Positions 16,160 through 24,949 of a stretch of 64,000 nt of DNA are shown piece after piece. Position 1 is the first letter of the stretch. Each line of letters begins with the position of its first letter. The stretch is from JBNKFV01 sp050289485 (GTDB lineage Bacteria > Pseudomonadota > Gammaproteobacteria > Pseudomonadales > Cellvibrionaceae). The stretch is from NCBI GenBank assembly GCA_050289485.1, contig JBNKFV010000003.1:60680-124679 (forward strand), in the 5' to 3' direction. The translations under genes were made by a program, and so were the position numbers. The notes beneath the pieces are model-generated. The model saw nothing but the letters and a program-made list of their open reading frames with translations. It searched no databases and was not told where the DNA came from.

Positions 16160-17893
16160 ATGAATTCGCCTGCGTTCGGTCGTATCACCCGCATTGCTGC
16201 TATCAGCAGCGCATTACTCATCACTGCTTGCCAACCGAAAAACCCACCACCAACCGATGATCCTATTCATCCCGATGACACCAGTAAAACCAACCCTCTC
16301 AGTATTAATTATCGCCCACCTGTACAAAGTGAAACTGAAATTGCCGAAGTGCCGGTGACCGGTATTAACTTGGGCTGGGGTTGGGACCGCAGTGAAGGTC
16401 AGCTGGTGCCTAGTGTTTGTGTTGAATTTGTCGAAGCCAGCGAGCCAGCGCAAACCCGCTATATGTCGATGTCTGAAGTGTCAGACTCGTATGAATTAAT
16501 GAGCAGTATGGGGATGTCGGCACAGGCATCGGTAAAAACCATTGGCTATGACGTTAGCGGTAAGGCAGCCTTTGCCAAAACTGCCAATATCAGTAGTTAC
16601 TCTTCCAACTTTGTGATGAATGCCACTGTTGAAAACGGTGTACGTTATACGGCTCCAACGGAAGAGGGTTATGTGCGCTTAACGCCTACTGCCGCAACAC
16701 TGGCGCGCCGCGATCTGGCTGAGTTTGAACACCAGTGTGGCGACAGTTTTGTCTCGGCAATTTATTCTGGTGCAAAGTTAACGGCGGTTATTACTATTGA
16801 AACCCATAGCCAAAAAGAAAAACAAAAAATGTCGGCAGAGCTTAGTGGGTCAGGGTGGGGTACACGTTTTAAAGGTGCTATGAATAAAAAGAGTGGCAGT
16901 GCTACTGAAAACAAAAACATGACCTTGTCTATTTTTCAAACCGGTGGCCGGGGTGATGGCATTCCTAAAGATCAGGATGAATTATTGGCAAAGTTAGATA
17001 TCTTGCCAGCCATTGCCTTTGATGCACCGAAAGACTTCCATATGGCTACCACGCCCTACGAGTTGTTGGCCAACTGGCCAGCCAAACCCATTATCCCTAG
17101 CCAGCAGGAATTTGCACAGTTGGCCAGCTACTGGGGTGCTTACAATACACTCTATGATGAGATTCAAACAGTATTAGATAACTCACAAGATTACACAGCA
17201 CCTACGCTGCTCACTAATCAGTGCGTTGGCTTTACAAACAAAGACAATGAGGGCGCAGCAATTCCCACTGTGCCAAAGGCATTAACACCTGAGCAGATTA
17301 CACGTTTGGAACGGGTACAAGATGATGTAAGGGATTCATTACTACGGTTGCAAAACTTTGCCCGTTTTTGTTCTGCCGCTGACGAAAAATGTGAGTTTCC
17401 GGAAGATGCATTTCGTTCGCCGGTAGCCTTCCGTGCGCAACTGCCATTACCTATTGCGCCTACCAGTGTTACTGATAAAGATGCCTACGATTTGGCCACG
17501 CTAGCACAAGCACAACTGGTGTCACCTACCAAGTTGCGTTGTGATGATAATAAAAGTGACCCATTATGCATGAGTAACCAACAAATCAATGACTGGAAGC
17601 AAAAGCTGGGTTATGAGTTGGTGAAATTCGATACCCTAGAGGCCAGAGACAAACGCGTAGCGAAATTGAAAAGCGAGGTACTACCGCCCCTTGCGACAAA
17701 CTGTGCCGACAAAACAGTAGAAAGAAAGGCATGGTTCAGTGTTGAACCCGGTTATCCCGCATTGTGGTATCACCCGGCTATAAGTACCTGTGCATTAAGC
17801 GAAGAGGCTCGTTGTTCACTAACGCCACTGGCTCCTCAAGAAAGTGATGAACCTAATACACCAGCGGTAGACGTTAACAATGGTCAGGCGTGA
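16160..17893 (+). CDS. Large lipoprotein of unknown function with weak MACPF-like features
   Basis: This protein of about 577 residues has a lipoprotein signal ending in ITAC (Cys24), followed by a Pro/Asp-rich linker. AAGGA at 16149-16153 supports the start at 16160 over the earlier ATG at 16118. A segment with FEHQCGDSFVSAIYSGAKL, then a run of alternating residues and a Gly/Lys-rich stretch, resembles the region around the GTHY motif of MACPF/perforin-like proteins, but no full signature is present. The C-terminal part has several cysteines (disulfides likely). It overlaps the next gene by 14 bp, so the two products probably work together. Function not recognised. Confidence 0.7.
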   Translation: MNSPAFGRITRIAAISSALLITACQPKNPPPTDDPIHPDDTSKTNPLSINYRPPVQSETEIAEVPVTGINLGWGWDRSEGQLVPSVCVEFVEASEPAQTRYMSMSEVSDSYELMSSMGMSAQASVKTIGYDVSGKAAFAKTANISSYSSNFVMNATVENGVRYTAPTEEGYVRLTPTAATLARRDLAEFEHQCGDSFVSAIYSGAKLTAVITIETHSQKEKQKMSAELSGSGWGTRFKGAMNKKSGSATENKNMTLSIFQTGGRGDGIPKDQDELLAKLDILPAIAFDAPKDFHMATTPYELLANWPAKPIIPSQQEFAQLASYWGAYNTLYDEIQTVLDNSQDYTAPTLLTNQCVGFTNKDNEGAAIPTVPKALTPEQITRLERVQDDVRDSLLRLQNFARFCSAADEKCEFPEDAFRSPVAFRAQLPLPIAPTSVTDKDAYDLATLAQAQLVSPTKLRCDDNKSDPLCMSNQQINDWKQKLGYELVKFDTLEARDKRVAKLKSEVLPPLATNCADKTVERKAWFSVEPGYPALWYHPAISTCALSEEARCSLTPLAPQESDEPNTPAVDVNNGQA

Positions 17894-19034
17894 TTGCTGT
17901 TACAGAGTGGTTTATGCACTGATCACTGCGCTTTGTATGGCGATAGCCGTGCCTGTAGGCGCGGCGGTTGATAATTTTTACTGCGAAGAGCCACAGCTAC
18001 GGGTAATCCAACATTTGCGCAAACCGGAACTGATGTACGAGGTAGCTCGGGTTAGTGATGCGCTGGATATTTGCACGCGGCCTCGTGCTCAGGATGGTAG
18101 TGAAAATTTTCTCTATACCTGGGGGCACAAGGCCAAGCTGGAAAATATGTTGTCGATGAACCGGCTCGACTACTGTGCGCAGGATCAGGCACGTTTACTC
18201 ACTAATATGGCATTGCATATTGATCGCAGCGGTGCGGCTAGTGGAGCAGAAAAGGCACGCCTGGATAACGCCTTAGAGCTAGTGGTGAGAGATGCTATTA
18301 GTAATCCCAGCCAAAGTTATTATCCTGAATTGCAAGGAAAATCGCTTACTGCATTACGCGACGCATTGAATCAGAATATAGAAGATTGCGGCAAAAATAG
18401 TTATTGTCGAGCACATTATCAAGGGCGTTTGCTAGGTATCGATCAGTTTGAACATAGTGCGCAACAACGTGCTAACACGTCAACCTTTGGTATTGGTGTG
18501 TCGTTTGCTAATGATCCGGTTAGTTTTGTATCGCATCGCTTTGATGACAACCATTTAGGCTTAGTGTGCAGAATAGATGGCGGTAATTTACCGATTACCG
18601 ACTTTATTGCTGGTAACACGATGGACGAAATGCAAAAGCTGAATATTGTGATTCCCCCAACAGGGACATCGGCAGAAGCCACAACCATGCGCAGCTTGTT
18701 TCCCTACTATAATCCGCTGGCATTTCGTTTGGCGGCACATCATCGGATTTTTCGCATGCCGTCTGTCAAACCGGTTTATCTTGATAAATGTACTATTGAG
18801 TATCAAACCAGTTGCCAAGTGCTGTCTGTTCGTACCTTGCAGGATTGTCGTGGCTTGACTGTCATCAATGATGCATTGCAAGCATTGATAGCTGCAGACC
18901 CAAACGATTCAAGCCCGTTACTGGGCAATTATCGTAATCTGGCACAATATTTTATTGAGTATGATCACTACCCCAATACGGCACTGCTGCTTGAAGGTGT
19001 GCAAGCGCGAATTAATAATCTTTGTAATGATTGA
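17880..19034 (+). CDS. Secreted cysteine-rich protein of unknown function
   Basis: This 384-residue protein has a signal peptide (VVYALITALCMAIAVPVGAA) and many cysteines in the mature part (for example FYCEEPQL, DICTRPRA, CRAHYQGR, KCTIEYQTSC), suggesting a disulfide-bonded periplasmic or extracellular protein. It starts inside the end of the preceding lipoprotein gene with a 14-bp overlap, so the pair is translationally coupled. I do not recognise a domain. Pairing with a lipoprotein of possible pore-forming fold suggests a two-component secreted or surface system, which is only inference. Confidence 0.7.
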   Translation: MVRRDCCYRVVYALITALCMAIAVPVGAAVDNFYCEEPQLRVIQHLRKPELMYEVARVSDALDICTRPRAQDGSENFLYTWGHKAKLENMLSMNRLDYCAQDQARLLTNMALHIDRSGAASGAEKARLDNALELVVRDAISNPSQSYYPELQGKSLTALRDALNQNIEDCGKNSYCRAHYQGRLLGIDQFEHSAQQRANTSTFGIGVSFANDPVSFVSHRFDDNHLGLVCRIDGGNLPITDFIAGNTMDEMQKLNIVIPPTGTSAEATTMRSLFPYYNPLAFRLAAHHRIFRMPSVKPVYLDKCTIEYQTSCQVLSVRTLQDCRGLTVINDALQALIAADPNDSSPLLGNYRNLAQYFIEYDHYPNTALLLEGVQARINNLCND

Positions 19035-19119
19035 AACGCATTGCCGGTAAGTTGAATACAAGTCCACTCATTACCTAATAGGTTACGTTTGGTGTCGATA
19101 GTGTTTGGTTGTCGCTTTA

Positions 19120-19292
19120 TTATCAATCCGGTGACAAAATAGATCTCCTTATCTATTTTTCGCACGCCTTTGAAATATCCCCGGAATCTTATAGAATCCC
19201 TTTTATATCAAAGGCTTACATTACCCTATGGCTAATAGCGGCGTATTCATGAGCCGCTTGTTACCCGACAATCATTCATGCCAAGTGAATAA
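19120..19292 (+). repeat. Dispersed hairpin-rich repeat, copy C
   Basis: This 173-bp copy aligns with copies A and D from end to end (shared core GACAAAATAGATCTCCT near the left side and ACCCGACAAT near the right side). It has more substitutions and two net deletions, so its terminal repeats are degenerate. It lies in the same orientation as the other copies and ends two bases before the ribosome binding site of the next gene. Confidence 0.75.
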
Positions 19293-19304
19293 CGGAGAAG
19301 AACA

Positions 19305-19946
19305 TTGCTTAATGCACGTAAAAATGGTGGCTTTAAAAAAATCGCGTGGTTGATCATTCCGCTGCTGTTGTTTATTGCGGGAGCCATATTCCTGTTTGGT
19401 TCTAAACCCGCCCAGCCACCATTGCCCTCTATCGAGCGCGATACCGCCGAGGGTCAATTGTTGCAACTGCCCATCGTCTCAGTGAACAATCAGGTAAGTT
19501 GGCAAACAGGATGGGTAGAAGCGCTGCCTGAAGCACGTGCACAAGTACTGCAAGCCTTGAGTGAGTTGCATGCGGCGTATCCTCAGCGAGGGATTCGGGT
19601 ATCGCTATGGACGCCCGCAGACCAGCTCACCAGTCAATCGTTTGCAGATCGACTGCAAAAGAGCCTCGCAACTTACAGCTTGGCCGAAGCGGAGGCTATC
19701 GCCACCCCAGACTTTGCCAGGCAGGTGCAACAGGGCGTAGTAGTGTTTTGTCGTGCTGAGGATAAATCGCTGGTACGGCAGCTGTTAGGCGCATTAACAC
19801 CGTACTTGGCAGGCACAGTAGCCGTGCGGTTTGACCAAGCCCTTAAAAGCGGGCAAGTGAGAGTATTTTTGATTGGCGAACCTCAGTTCAACGGCATAGG
19901 CCAGGCCACTTACGATGCTAATGTGGTCGCCAAGAGCCAAGAATAA
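19305..19946 (+). CDS. Membrane-anchored protein of unknown function
   Basis: This 213-residue protein has one N-terminal transmembrane segment (WLIIPLLLFIAGAIFLFG) after a Lys/Arg-rich start, then a soluble domain expected in the periplasm. The start is TTG 19305 with GGAG at 19294-19297, seven bases upstream; the site directly follows copy C of the dispersed repeat. The soluble part alternates helices and strands (VLQALSELHAAYPQRGIRVSLW, GVVVFCRAEDKSLVRQLLGA) but I do not recognise a family. It is convergent with the M48 protease gene. Confidence 0.6.
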   Translation: MLNARKNGGFKKIAWLIIPLLLFIAGAIFLFGSKPAQPPLPSIERDTAEGQLLQLPIVSVNNQVSWQTGWVEALPEARAQVLQALSELHAAYPQRGIRVSLWTPADQLTSQSFADRLQKSLATYSLAEAEAIATPDFARQVQQGVVVFCRAEDKSLVRQLLGALTPYLAGTVAVRFDQALKSGQVRVFLIGEPQFNGIGQATYDANVVAKSQE

Positions 19947-20012
19947 GGTGTCGTTAAATCCGCTTAAACGGTATTGTGGATTAAATGGGTAGCGCCAACC
20001 AGTTCCTGGTGC

Positions 20013-21497
20013 CTACTGAATAATTTTAACCCACTCGCCAGGCACCGGTTCGCCACGGGGGTAATACCCGTTAATCAGGCGTAACTCATCTTCCCCATAT
20101 TTCCCTAGTTTTAAGTGGTTGGCGAGTCTGGCAAATGTGGTTTCGCTATTGGCTTTTACGTAGTGAATCGTTTTCGATTGCCGTTTGCTGCTGGCGCGAT
20201 AGGGCCTGAACGTCGCGATAGTTTTTTTGAACATTTCATCGTAATCAACACCTTCTGCGGGTTGGTTAACCTTACCGGTAATGATGTACGCAATACTGCC
20301 TTGCAACAGTACCGCAACCCGGTCTGGTAGGGCAGCGCCTTCACGTTGCGCGAGCCCTGTGTGGCCACTTAAACCATATTGTTGTATGGGCTCGGATTGT
20401 TTAAGCAAGCCTATCCCAAGTGCATCACGCAGGTATTGCTCGGGCGGTATGGGGCTTTTCAAGCGTGAAACGGTAAGGGTAATGTCTGCCGCGTTGTCGT
20501 CGGGATGGGCGATGATGGCAGAGCGTTGGTTTTCGACTTTCCATTCGTCGGGATACACCAGCGTAAAGCCGAGGTTGGCATGGGAAAAGCGGTTTTCGTC
20601 TTTTTTGGCGCCGGGTATCGCAAGTTCATAATTCTGGCCGTACACCACACCTTCTAAATGTTCACGATAGCTATCGTGGCCAACCACGGCCTCACTGGCC
20701 GGAATTTTACCGGCTTCGGCAACCAACTCCCGCAGACGCTGGTCGTTACGCGGGTGGGTGGAGAACACACCGTGGTAGGTGGCGGTTTTTTTGCCCGCTT
20801 CGGTCGCTCGCAATTTGGTATAACGTTCTTGATCTTTGAGAATACTGATCACTTCAATCATGGCTTGAGGATCGTACTTCGCGTTAGCTAGATACTGAGC
20901 ACCAAATTTGTCGGCTTCCAGCTCCATGTCACGACCATAACCGGCAATGGCGGCGCTGCTCCATTGATTGGCAGCTTCAGCAACCACCGCACTGCCTGTG
21001 GTTAACACAGTGAGTACCGACAAGGCTCCAGCGCCGGCTCGCGCGCCTTGTTGTCGTGCCGCGTGGCGTGCCGTAACGTGAGCAATTTCGTGACCCAGTA
21101 CCGCCGCCAATTGCGCTTCAGTCTGCAAGTACAGCATCAGGCCTCGGTTAATGTAAATGTAGCCGCCGGGCAGAGCGAAGGCGTTAATGTCGGGGCTGTC
21201 GATAATGGTAAAGTGGTATTCGAGTTCGGGCCTATCACCGGCTGCGGCCATGCGGTTACCTACTTCGTTAACATAGGCTTGTAGTTTCGGGTCGTCATAA
21301 ACCGGGGTGTTACGCATGAGCTCTTCATGCAATGTTTTACCTAACTCCACCTCCTTGCTTTTCGACATGGTGACAAAATCAGCACCGCCAGTGGCCGGGT
21401 TAATCGAGCAGCTGCTTATAGCTAATCCCGCGCACAGCAAGGTGCTTACAAGGAGTGTGCGCCAAATACGTGTTTGATGGAGTCTATTGGTCTTCAT
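20013..21497 (-). CDS. M48-family metalloprotease lipoprotein
   Basis: This protein of about 494 residues is a lipoprotein (ISSC, Cys30) with the M48 zinc motif HEIAH at 136-140 and the usual AAVLG lead-in and ARHAARQQ tail. The third zinc ligand is the Glu of DMELEADKFG. The C-terminal part resembles that of secreted M48 proteases, with a final LysM-like segment. Start 21497 lies 14 bp inside the upstream lipoprotein gene; the frame is open further upstream, but the lipoprotein signal begins here. It is the last gene of the vWA/TolQ-like operon and would act as an envelope quality-control or processing protease. Confidence 0.88.
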   Translation of the reverse strand: MKTNRLHQTRIWRTLLVSTLLCAGLAISSCSINPATGGADFVTMSKSKEVELGKTLHEELMRNTPVYDDPKLQAYVNEVGNRMAAAGDRPELEYHFTIIDSPDINAFALPGGYIYINRGLMLYLQTEAQLAAVLGHEIAHVTARHAARQQGARAGAGALSVLTVLTTGSAVVAEAANQWSSAAIAGYGRDMELEADKFGAQYLANAKYDPQAMIEVISILKDQERYTKLRATEAGKKTATYHGVFSTHPRNDQRLRELVAEAGKIPASEAVVGHDSYREHLEGVVYGQNYELAIPGAKKDENRFSHANLGFTLVYPDEWKVENQRSAIIAHPDDNAADITLTVSRLKSPIPPEQYLRDALGIGLLKQSEPIQQYGLSGHTGLAQREGAALPDRVAVLLQGSIAYIITGKVNQPAEGVDYDEMFKKTIATFRPYRASSKRQSKTIHYVKANSETTFARLANHLKLGKYGEDELRLINGYYPRGEPVPGEWVKIIQ

Positions 21498-22152
21498 TGA
21501 TAAAAAATGTCCGTAGTTGGGTGCCAATACCTTTGCAGGCGTTAGCTTGTACTCTGGCAATGATGGGGATGGGGACGATTAATGCTGGCATGTAGGAGGT
21601 GCCTGCGGCGTCAACACTGATTTGTCCTAATTCTTTGCGTGTTTGGTAGTCCCAGATTTCGGCTTCGTATTCGGATTCTTTGTCCCAGGTGCCAAAACCA
21701 AAACAACCTGCACCGCCGGCTGAAATTGAGCAGCCGATAGACCCGGCACTGTCGGTAGTTTCGGTGTTGCCGTCGACCCACACAATGTAACGCACATTCT
21801 TCTCATCCAGGGCTTTTATCAGCTCTTGGTTTTTTAGGAAACGGCGCATATCTTTAGCGCGCATAGGCGCGTAACGGGGCTCGAACCAGGGGTAAAAGTC
21901 ATCGAGGAATGCCTGCTCATCAATCACCTCGACGTCGGTTTCACCTGACTCAACCAAATCACCGATACAACTGACCAGGGTGGGTTCGGTTTCATAATCG
22001 CTGGCATGGCGGCGCCCCAGCACCACGATTTTTTCATCACCATGAATCACGCTCTGGGTAACCCGGTGTTCGTCAACACGTACCGTGGTGCATGCGGTCA
22101 GTGCTAGAAGCAGCAAAGGAGACAGCCGTGTGAATAACGCTGATGTGTTCAT
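21484..22152 (-). CDS. Lipoprotein of unknown function (vWA/TolQ-like operon)
   Basis: This protein of about 222 residues has a lipoprotein signal (LALTAC, Cys21). The start at 22152 forms an ATGA overlap with the upstream lipoprotein gene. The body includes GDEKIVVLGRRHASDYE near the start and IVWVDGNTETTDSAGS later, a layout seen in uncharacterised outer-membrane lipoproteins that bind or present a partner. No enzyme motif is visible. Tight coupling to genes on both sides puts it in the envelope machine encoded by this operon. Confidence 0.72.
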   Translation of the reverse strand: MNTSALFTRLSPLLLLALTACTTVRVDEHRVTQSVIHGDEKIVVLGRRHASDYETEPTLVSCIGDLVESGETDVEVIDEQAFLDDFYPWFEPRYAPMRAKDMRRFLKNQELIKALDEKNVRYIVWVDGNTETTDSAGSIGCSISAGGAGCFGFGTWDKESEYEAEIWDYQTRKELGQISVDAAGTSYMPALIVPIPIIARVQANACKGIGTQLRTFFINEDQ

Positions 22153-22775
22153 GACTGACTCCCGGCTTGCGCAAGCCATGCTTTGATTTCGGGGATACTT
22201 CTAAAGGTAACGACCATATTCGCACCCAGATCGCGCAGGGCCATCACCACGGCTTCTTCCATGGCGTTTTCATTAGATTTGAGAAAGGCTGTAGGGGTTT
22301 TGCCATAGGCAGAGCTAATCCAGTCGGCCAGTAACTCCCCCTGACTGTTGTAAACTTTGAAGTTGTATTTAATCCAAATCTCGTAAATGTTAACGCGGGT
22401 TTCTCGCGGCACCGCGTACTGAAAATCAGTAATTTGCGGTTCAAAAATCAGATCGACATTGCCGGCCGTGGTGCCGTCAACATGTTCCACATCGGTAAAC
22501 ATGCCACTAAATACGGTGTCGAGTACTTGCTGATGCGCCTCACCGCTTTTGATAATCCATTTGGCCCGATCTTCGCTTTCTTCTTTGTATTCGTATTGGC
22601 TAAAGTTTTGCGGGTAGTAAAGCCCGATACGCAGAGGTGTTTTATAGGTGAGTGGTGAGGGAAAATCACTTTTTACCGTAACGCTGCTGGTGCAGCCAAT
22701 AACAGAAAGCCCCATGCCTGCCAGCAACAGGAGCATGCATGTACGCTTCGCGAAGGCGGTTATTGTCATCATCAT
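22149..22775 (-). CDS. Lipoprotein of unknown function (vWA/TolQ-like operon)
   Basis: This protein of about 208 residues has a lipoprotein signal ending SVIGC. Three ATG codons are consecutive (22775, 22772, 22769); GAGG at 22779-22782 favours the second or third by spacing. After the lipidated Cys come SDFPSPLTYKTPLRIGLYY and a later FEPQITDFQ segment, recalling the LPS- or pilus-assembly type small lipoproteins with an alpha/beta fold. This resemblance is weak. It overlaps the next lipoprotein gene by 4 bp. About 85 bp separate it from the vWA gene upstream, so a minor internal promoter is possible. Confidence 0.7.
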   Translation of the reverse strand: MMMTITAFAKRTCMLLLLAGMGLSVIGCTSSVTVKSDFPSPLTYKTPLRIGLYYPQNFSQYEYKEESEDRAKWIIKSGEAHQQVLDTVFSGMFTDVEHVDGTTAGNVDLIFEPQITDFQYAVPRETRVNIYEIWIKYNFKVYNSQGELLADWISSAYGKTPTAFLKSNENAMEEAVVMALRDLGANMVVTFRSIPEIKAWLAQAGSQS

Positions 22776-22861
22776 ATGCCTCGTTATGGTATGGGTATTT
22801 CTGCCCTCCTGGCGGTGTTACGCTCCCTACGCCTGTTAACAGGCTATAACCTAAGTATGGA

Positions 22862-23860
22862 CTATAAACGGTAATCGTTCAGGGCCACAAACGTGCCCCC
22901 GTTGCGTCGGGTTAGCTCACGCATAAGTGCCGCAAAGCGAATACCTGTGGTTTGCAAATTGCTGGGGCGGGCAAACTGCACAGGAAACCCCACTGCATGT
23001 ATACGTACCTGCGGCTCGCCCTGGGCATTTTTCGGGTTGATGCGCTCTACGGTATCTACCACCTGTTTGATGGAATGGCCGGTAAATTCGTCGCCCAGTA
23101 CGTACAGGCTGATTTTTTTCGTGGGATCGTAAAAGGTGCGAATGGCTTTTTGAATACCTTCGACCGGGCTACTGTTACTGAAGGGATTCCAGCTACGCAG
23201 TCGGTTAAGAATAATCTGGCGGCGCGATTCGGTATCGGGTATCCACTCGCCACGATAGTTGGAGAACATGTAGTCACCCATGTCATTCATAATCTGAATG
23301 CCTTTGACTTCTGGATAAATATCCAAAATAGCGATCATTTCTTTCATCATGCGTTCCCAGCCGTAATTAAACATACTGCCAGACGTATCGATGATAAAAA
23401 TGATGTATTCACTATCAACGGGTATGCCGCCAATCAAATTGTTTTTGCGTTGGTATTGCTCGCCCAACAAGCGCTGCATTTCGGTGGTTAATTCCTGCAG
23501 GGCTTGTTGCAGCTTGCCGCGAATAGTGTCGTCTACCGTAGCAGCCTGCGCCATTTGCGCATAGCGTGCTTCCAACTTGGCAATACGGGTTTTTAAAATG
23601 GCAATGCGTTCTTTGTTGAGCGATAGCTGCTCTTGTTTGGCCGTGAGTTCGCGGTTATAGATCTGTGTTTCACCGCGTATTTCAAACAGCTGTTGCTGCA
23701 GGTTGGCCACTAATCCATCAAGTTTCACGGCGGATTCTTCGAGTACTTTGGGCTCCACGGTTTTGGTAATCATTAATAACAGTACGATCGCGCCGAAGCC
23801 ACAACAAATAACGTCGAGAAACGATATATTAAAATCTTCACCTTGGCGTTTTTTTCGCAT
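22862..23860 (-). CDS. Membrane-anchored vWA-domain protein 2, TolR-like topology
   Basis: This 332-residue protein has one transmembrane segment at about 12-32 (FLDVICCGFGAIVLLLMI) after a short basic N-terminus, a long coiled coil (about 45-135) and a C-terminal von Willebrand A domain with the metal site DTSGS (158-162). The topology, one N-terminal helix then a periplasmic domain, is that of TolR/ExbD/MotB partners of proton channels. It shares the FLDxxxCGFGA anchor motif with the upstream gene, so the two are paralogues. The start codon overlaps the upstream stop (TAATG). Confidence 0.85.
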   Translation of the reverse strand: MRKKRQGEDFNISFLDVICCGFGAIVLLLMITKTVEPKVLEESAVKLDGLVANLQQQLFEIRGETQIYNRELTAKQEQLSLNKERIAILKTRIAKLEARYAQMAQAATVDDTIRGKLQQALQELTTEMQRLLGEQYQRKNNLIGGIPVDSEYIIFIIDTSGSMFNYGWERMMKEMIAILDIYPEVKGIQIMNDMGDYMFSNYRGEWIPDTESRRQIILNRLRSWNPFSNSSPVEGIQKAIRTFYDPTKKISLYVLGDEFTGHSIKQVVDTVERINPKNAQGEPQVRIHAVGFPVQFARPSNLQTTGIRFAALMRELTRRNGGTFVALNDYRL

Positions 23861-24942
23861 TATGGCCAGTCCTTCGAGGGGCTGAGAAATGACCCTCGTG
23901 TTATCTGCGCCAGTTGCCAGAACGCCGCCGCTGCCATGGGATCGCCCTCCATGGGCTCGAGTATCACGTTTACCGGCACGCCCTTGGGTAGAGTGTCGAC
24001 CGCTTCGTTAAACAATTTCAATCGTTTGGGGCCGCTAATGGTATTTTCTTTGGGGGCTCTGCCGCCTTGTGTGGGCAAACCATCGGTAATCAGAAAAATA
24101 TTGTCGGGCAACGGATCGAGCTGACTGATCGCCAAAAATGTATTGATCAGGCTGGTGCCGCCTTTGGGGGTAATTTGTTGCAGCGCTAATATGGATTGGT
24201 CAAGCTGGGCGTTGTCGTCTACGGGCAACCATTGGCCGCCACTGCTGGCTAGCGCCGGCTGCGCGTTGGTATTGAAGGTGTAAATTTGGTAGTAGCTTGA
24301 GGGCGGCAGCTGGGTGGTCAACCAGCTGACACTGGCCAGTGAACGTCGCCATTTGGCCGACGACCGTTGTACGTCTTCGGCCATGTTGCGGCGGCGAATA
24401 ATATTCACCAGGCTGTCGTCGAGCATACTGCCAGAGGCATCGAGCAGAATGATGATGCGCCTGCCCCCCAGTTTTAAACCGGTGAGGTATTGACGGTCAC
24501 CCTGGCCGACAAACTTGCGTACGTCGTTACCGCGATTTTGTTCTTCGCTTTTGAGCTTTTTCTTTTGTTCTTCCAGGGCTTTGATCTGTTCTTGCAGGCT
24601 TTTTATTTGTTGATCATCGTCCTGCTGATCGAGCATCGCAATACGCTGCTCTATGGCGGTAATGTCTTCATTGATGCGGCGCGCCAGTCCATCGGCATCG
24701 GCCATTTCCTGGTCGAGATCGGAAAGGGTATTTTTCAGGCGTACCAACCCCAATTGCCCCACACGAATATCTTCTTCTAATAAATTGACTTCTGACTGTA
24801 GGTCTTCGTTTTTAACGGTAACCTGATTATCCATTTCGTGTTTGATCAATAAAAAAATCAACGCAACGGCGCCAAAGCCACACGACATAATGTCGAGAAA
24901 CGACAGGCTAAAGGTAGAAAAACGACGTTGTTTGCGTGCCAT
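23860..24942 (-). CDS. Membrane-anchored vWA-domain protein 1, TolR-like topology
   Basis: This 360-residue protein has a basic N-terminus, a transmembrane segment at about 14-34 (FLDIMSCGFGAVALIFLLI), a coiled coil at about 40-135 (including EQIKALEEQKKKLK) and a vWA domain with metal site DASGS (168-172). The shared anchor with the next gene suggests a heterodimer in the membrane. Coupling with the TolQ-like gene two genes upstream suggests that this pair replaces TolR/ExbD as the moving partner of a proton channel, which is inference. It starts 7 bp after the Hsp70-like gene. Confidence 0.85.
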   Translation of the reverse strand: MARKQRRFSTFSLSFLDIMSCGFGAVALIFLLIKHEMDNQVTVKNEDLQSEVNLLEEDIRVGQLGLVRLKNTLSDLDQEMADADGLARRINEDITAIEQRIAMLDQQDDDQQIKSLQEQIKALEEQKKKLKSEEQNRGNDVRKFVGQGDRQYLTGLKLGGRRIIILLDASGSMLDDSLVNIIRRRNMAEDVQRSSAKWRRSLASVSWLTTQLPPSSYYQIYTFNTNAQPALASSGGQWLPVDDNAQLDQSILALQQITPKGGTSLINTFLAISQLDPLPDNIFLITDGLPTQGGRAPKENTISGPKRLKLFNEAVDTLPKGVPVNVILEPMEGDPMAAAAFWQLAQITRGSFLSPSKDWP

Positions 24943-24949
24943 AAATCGC

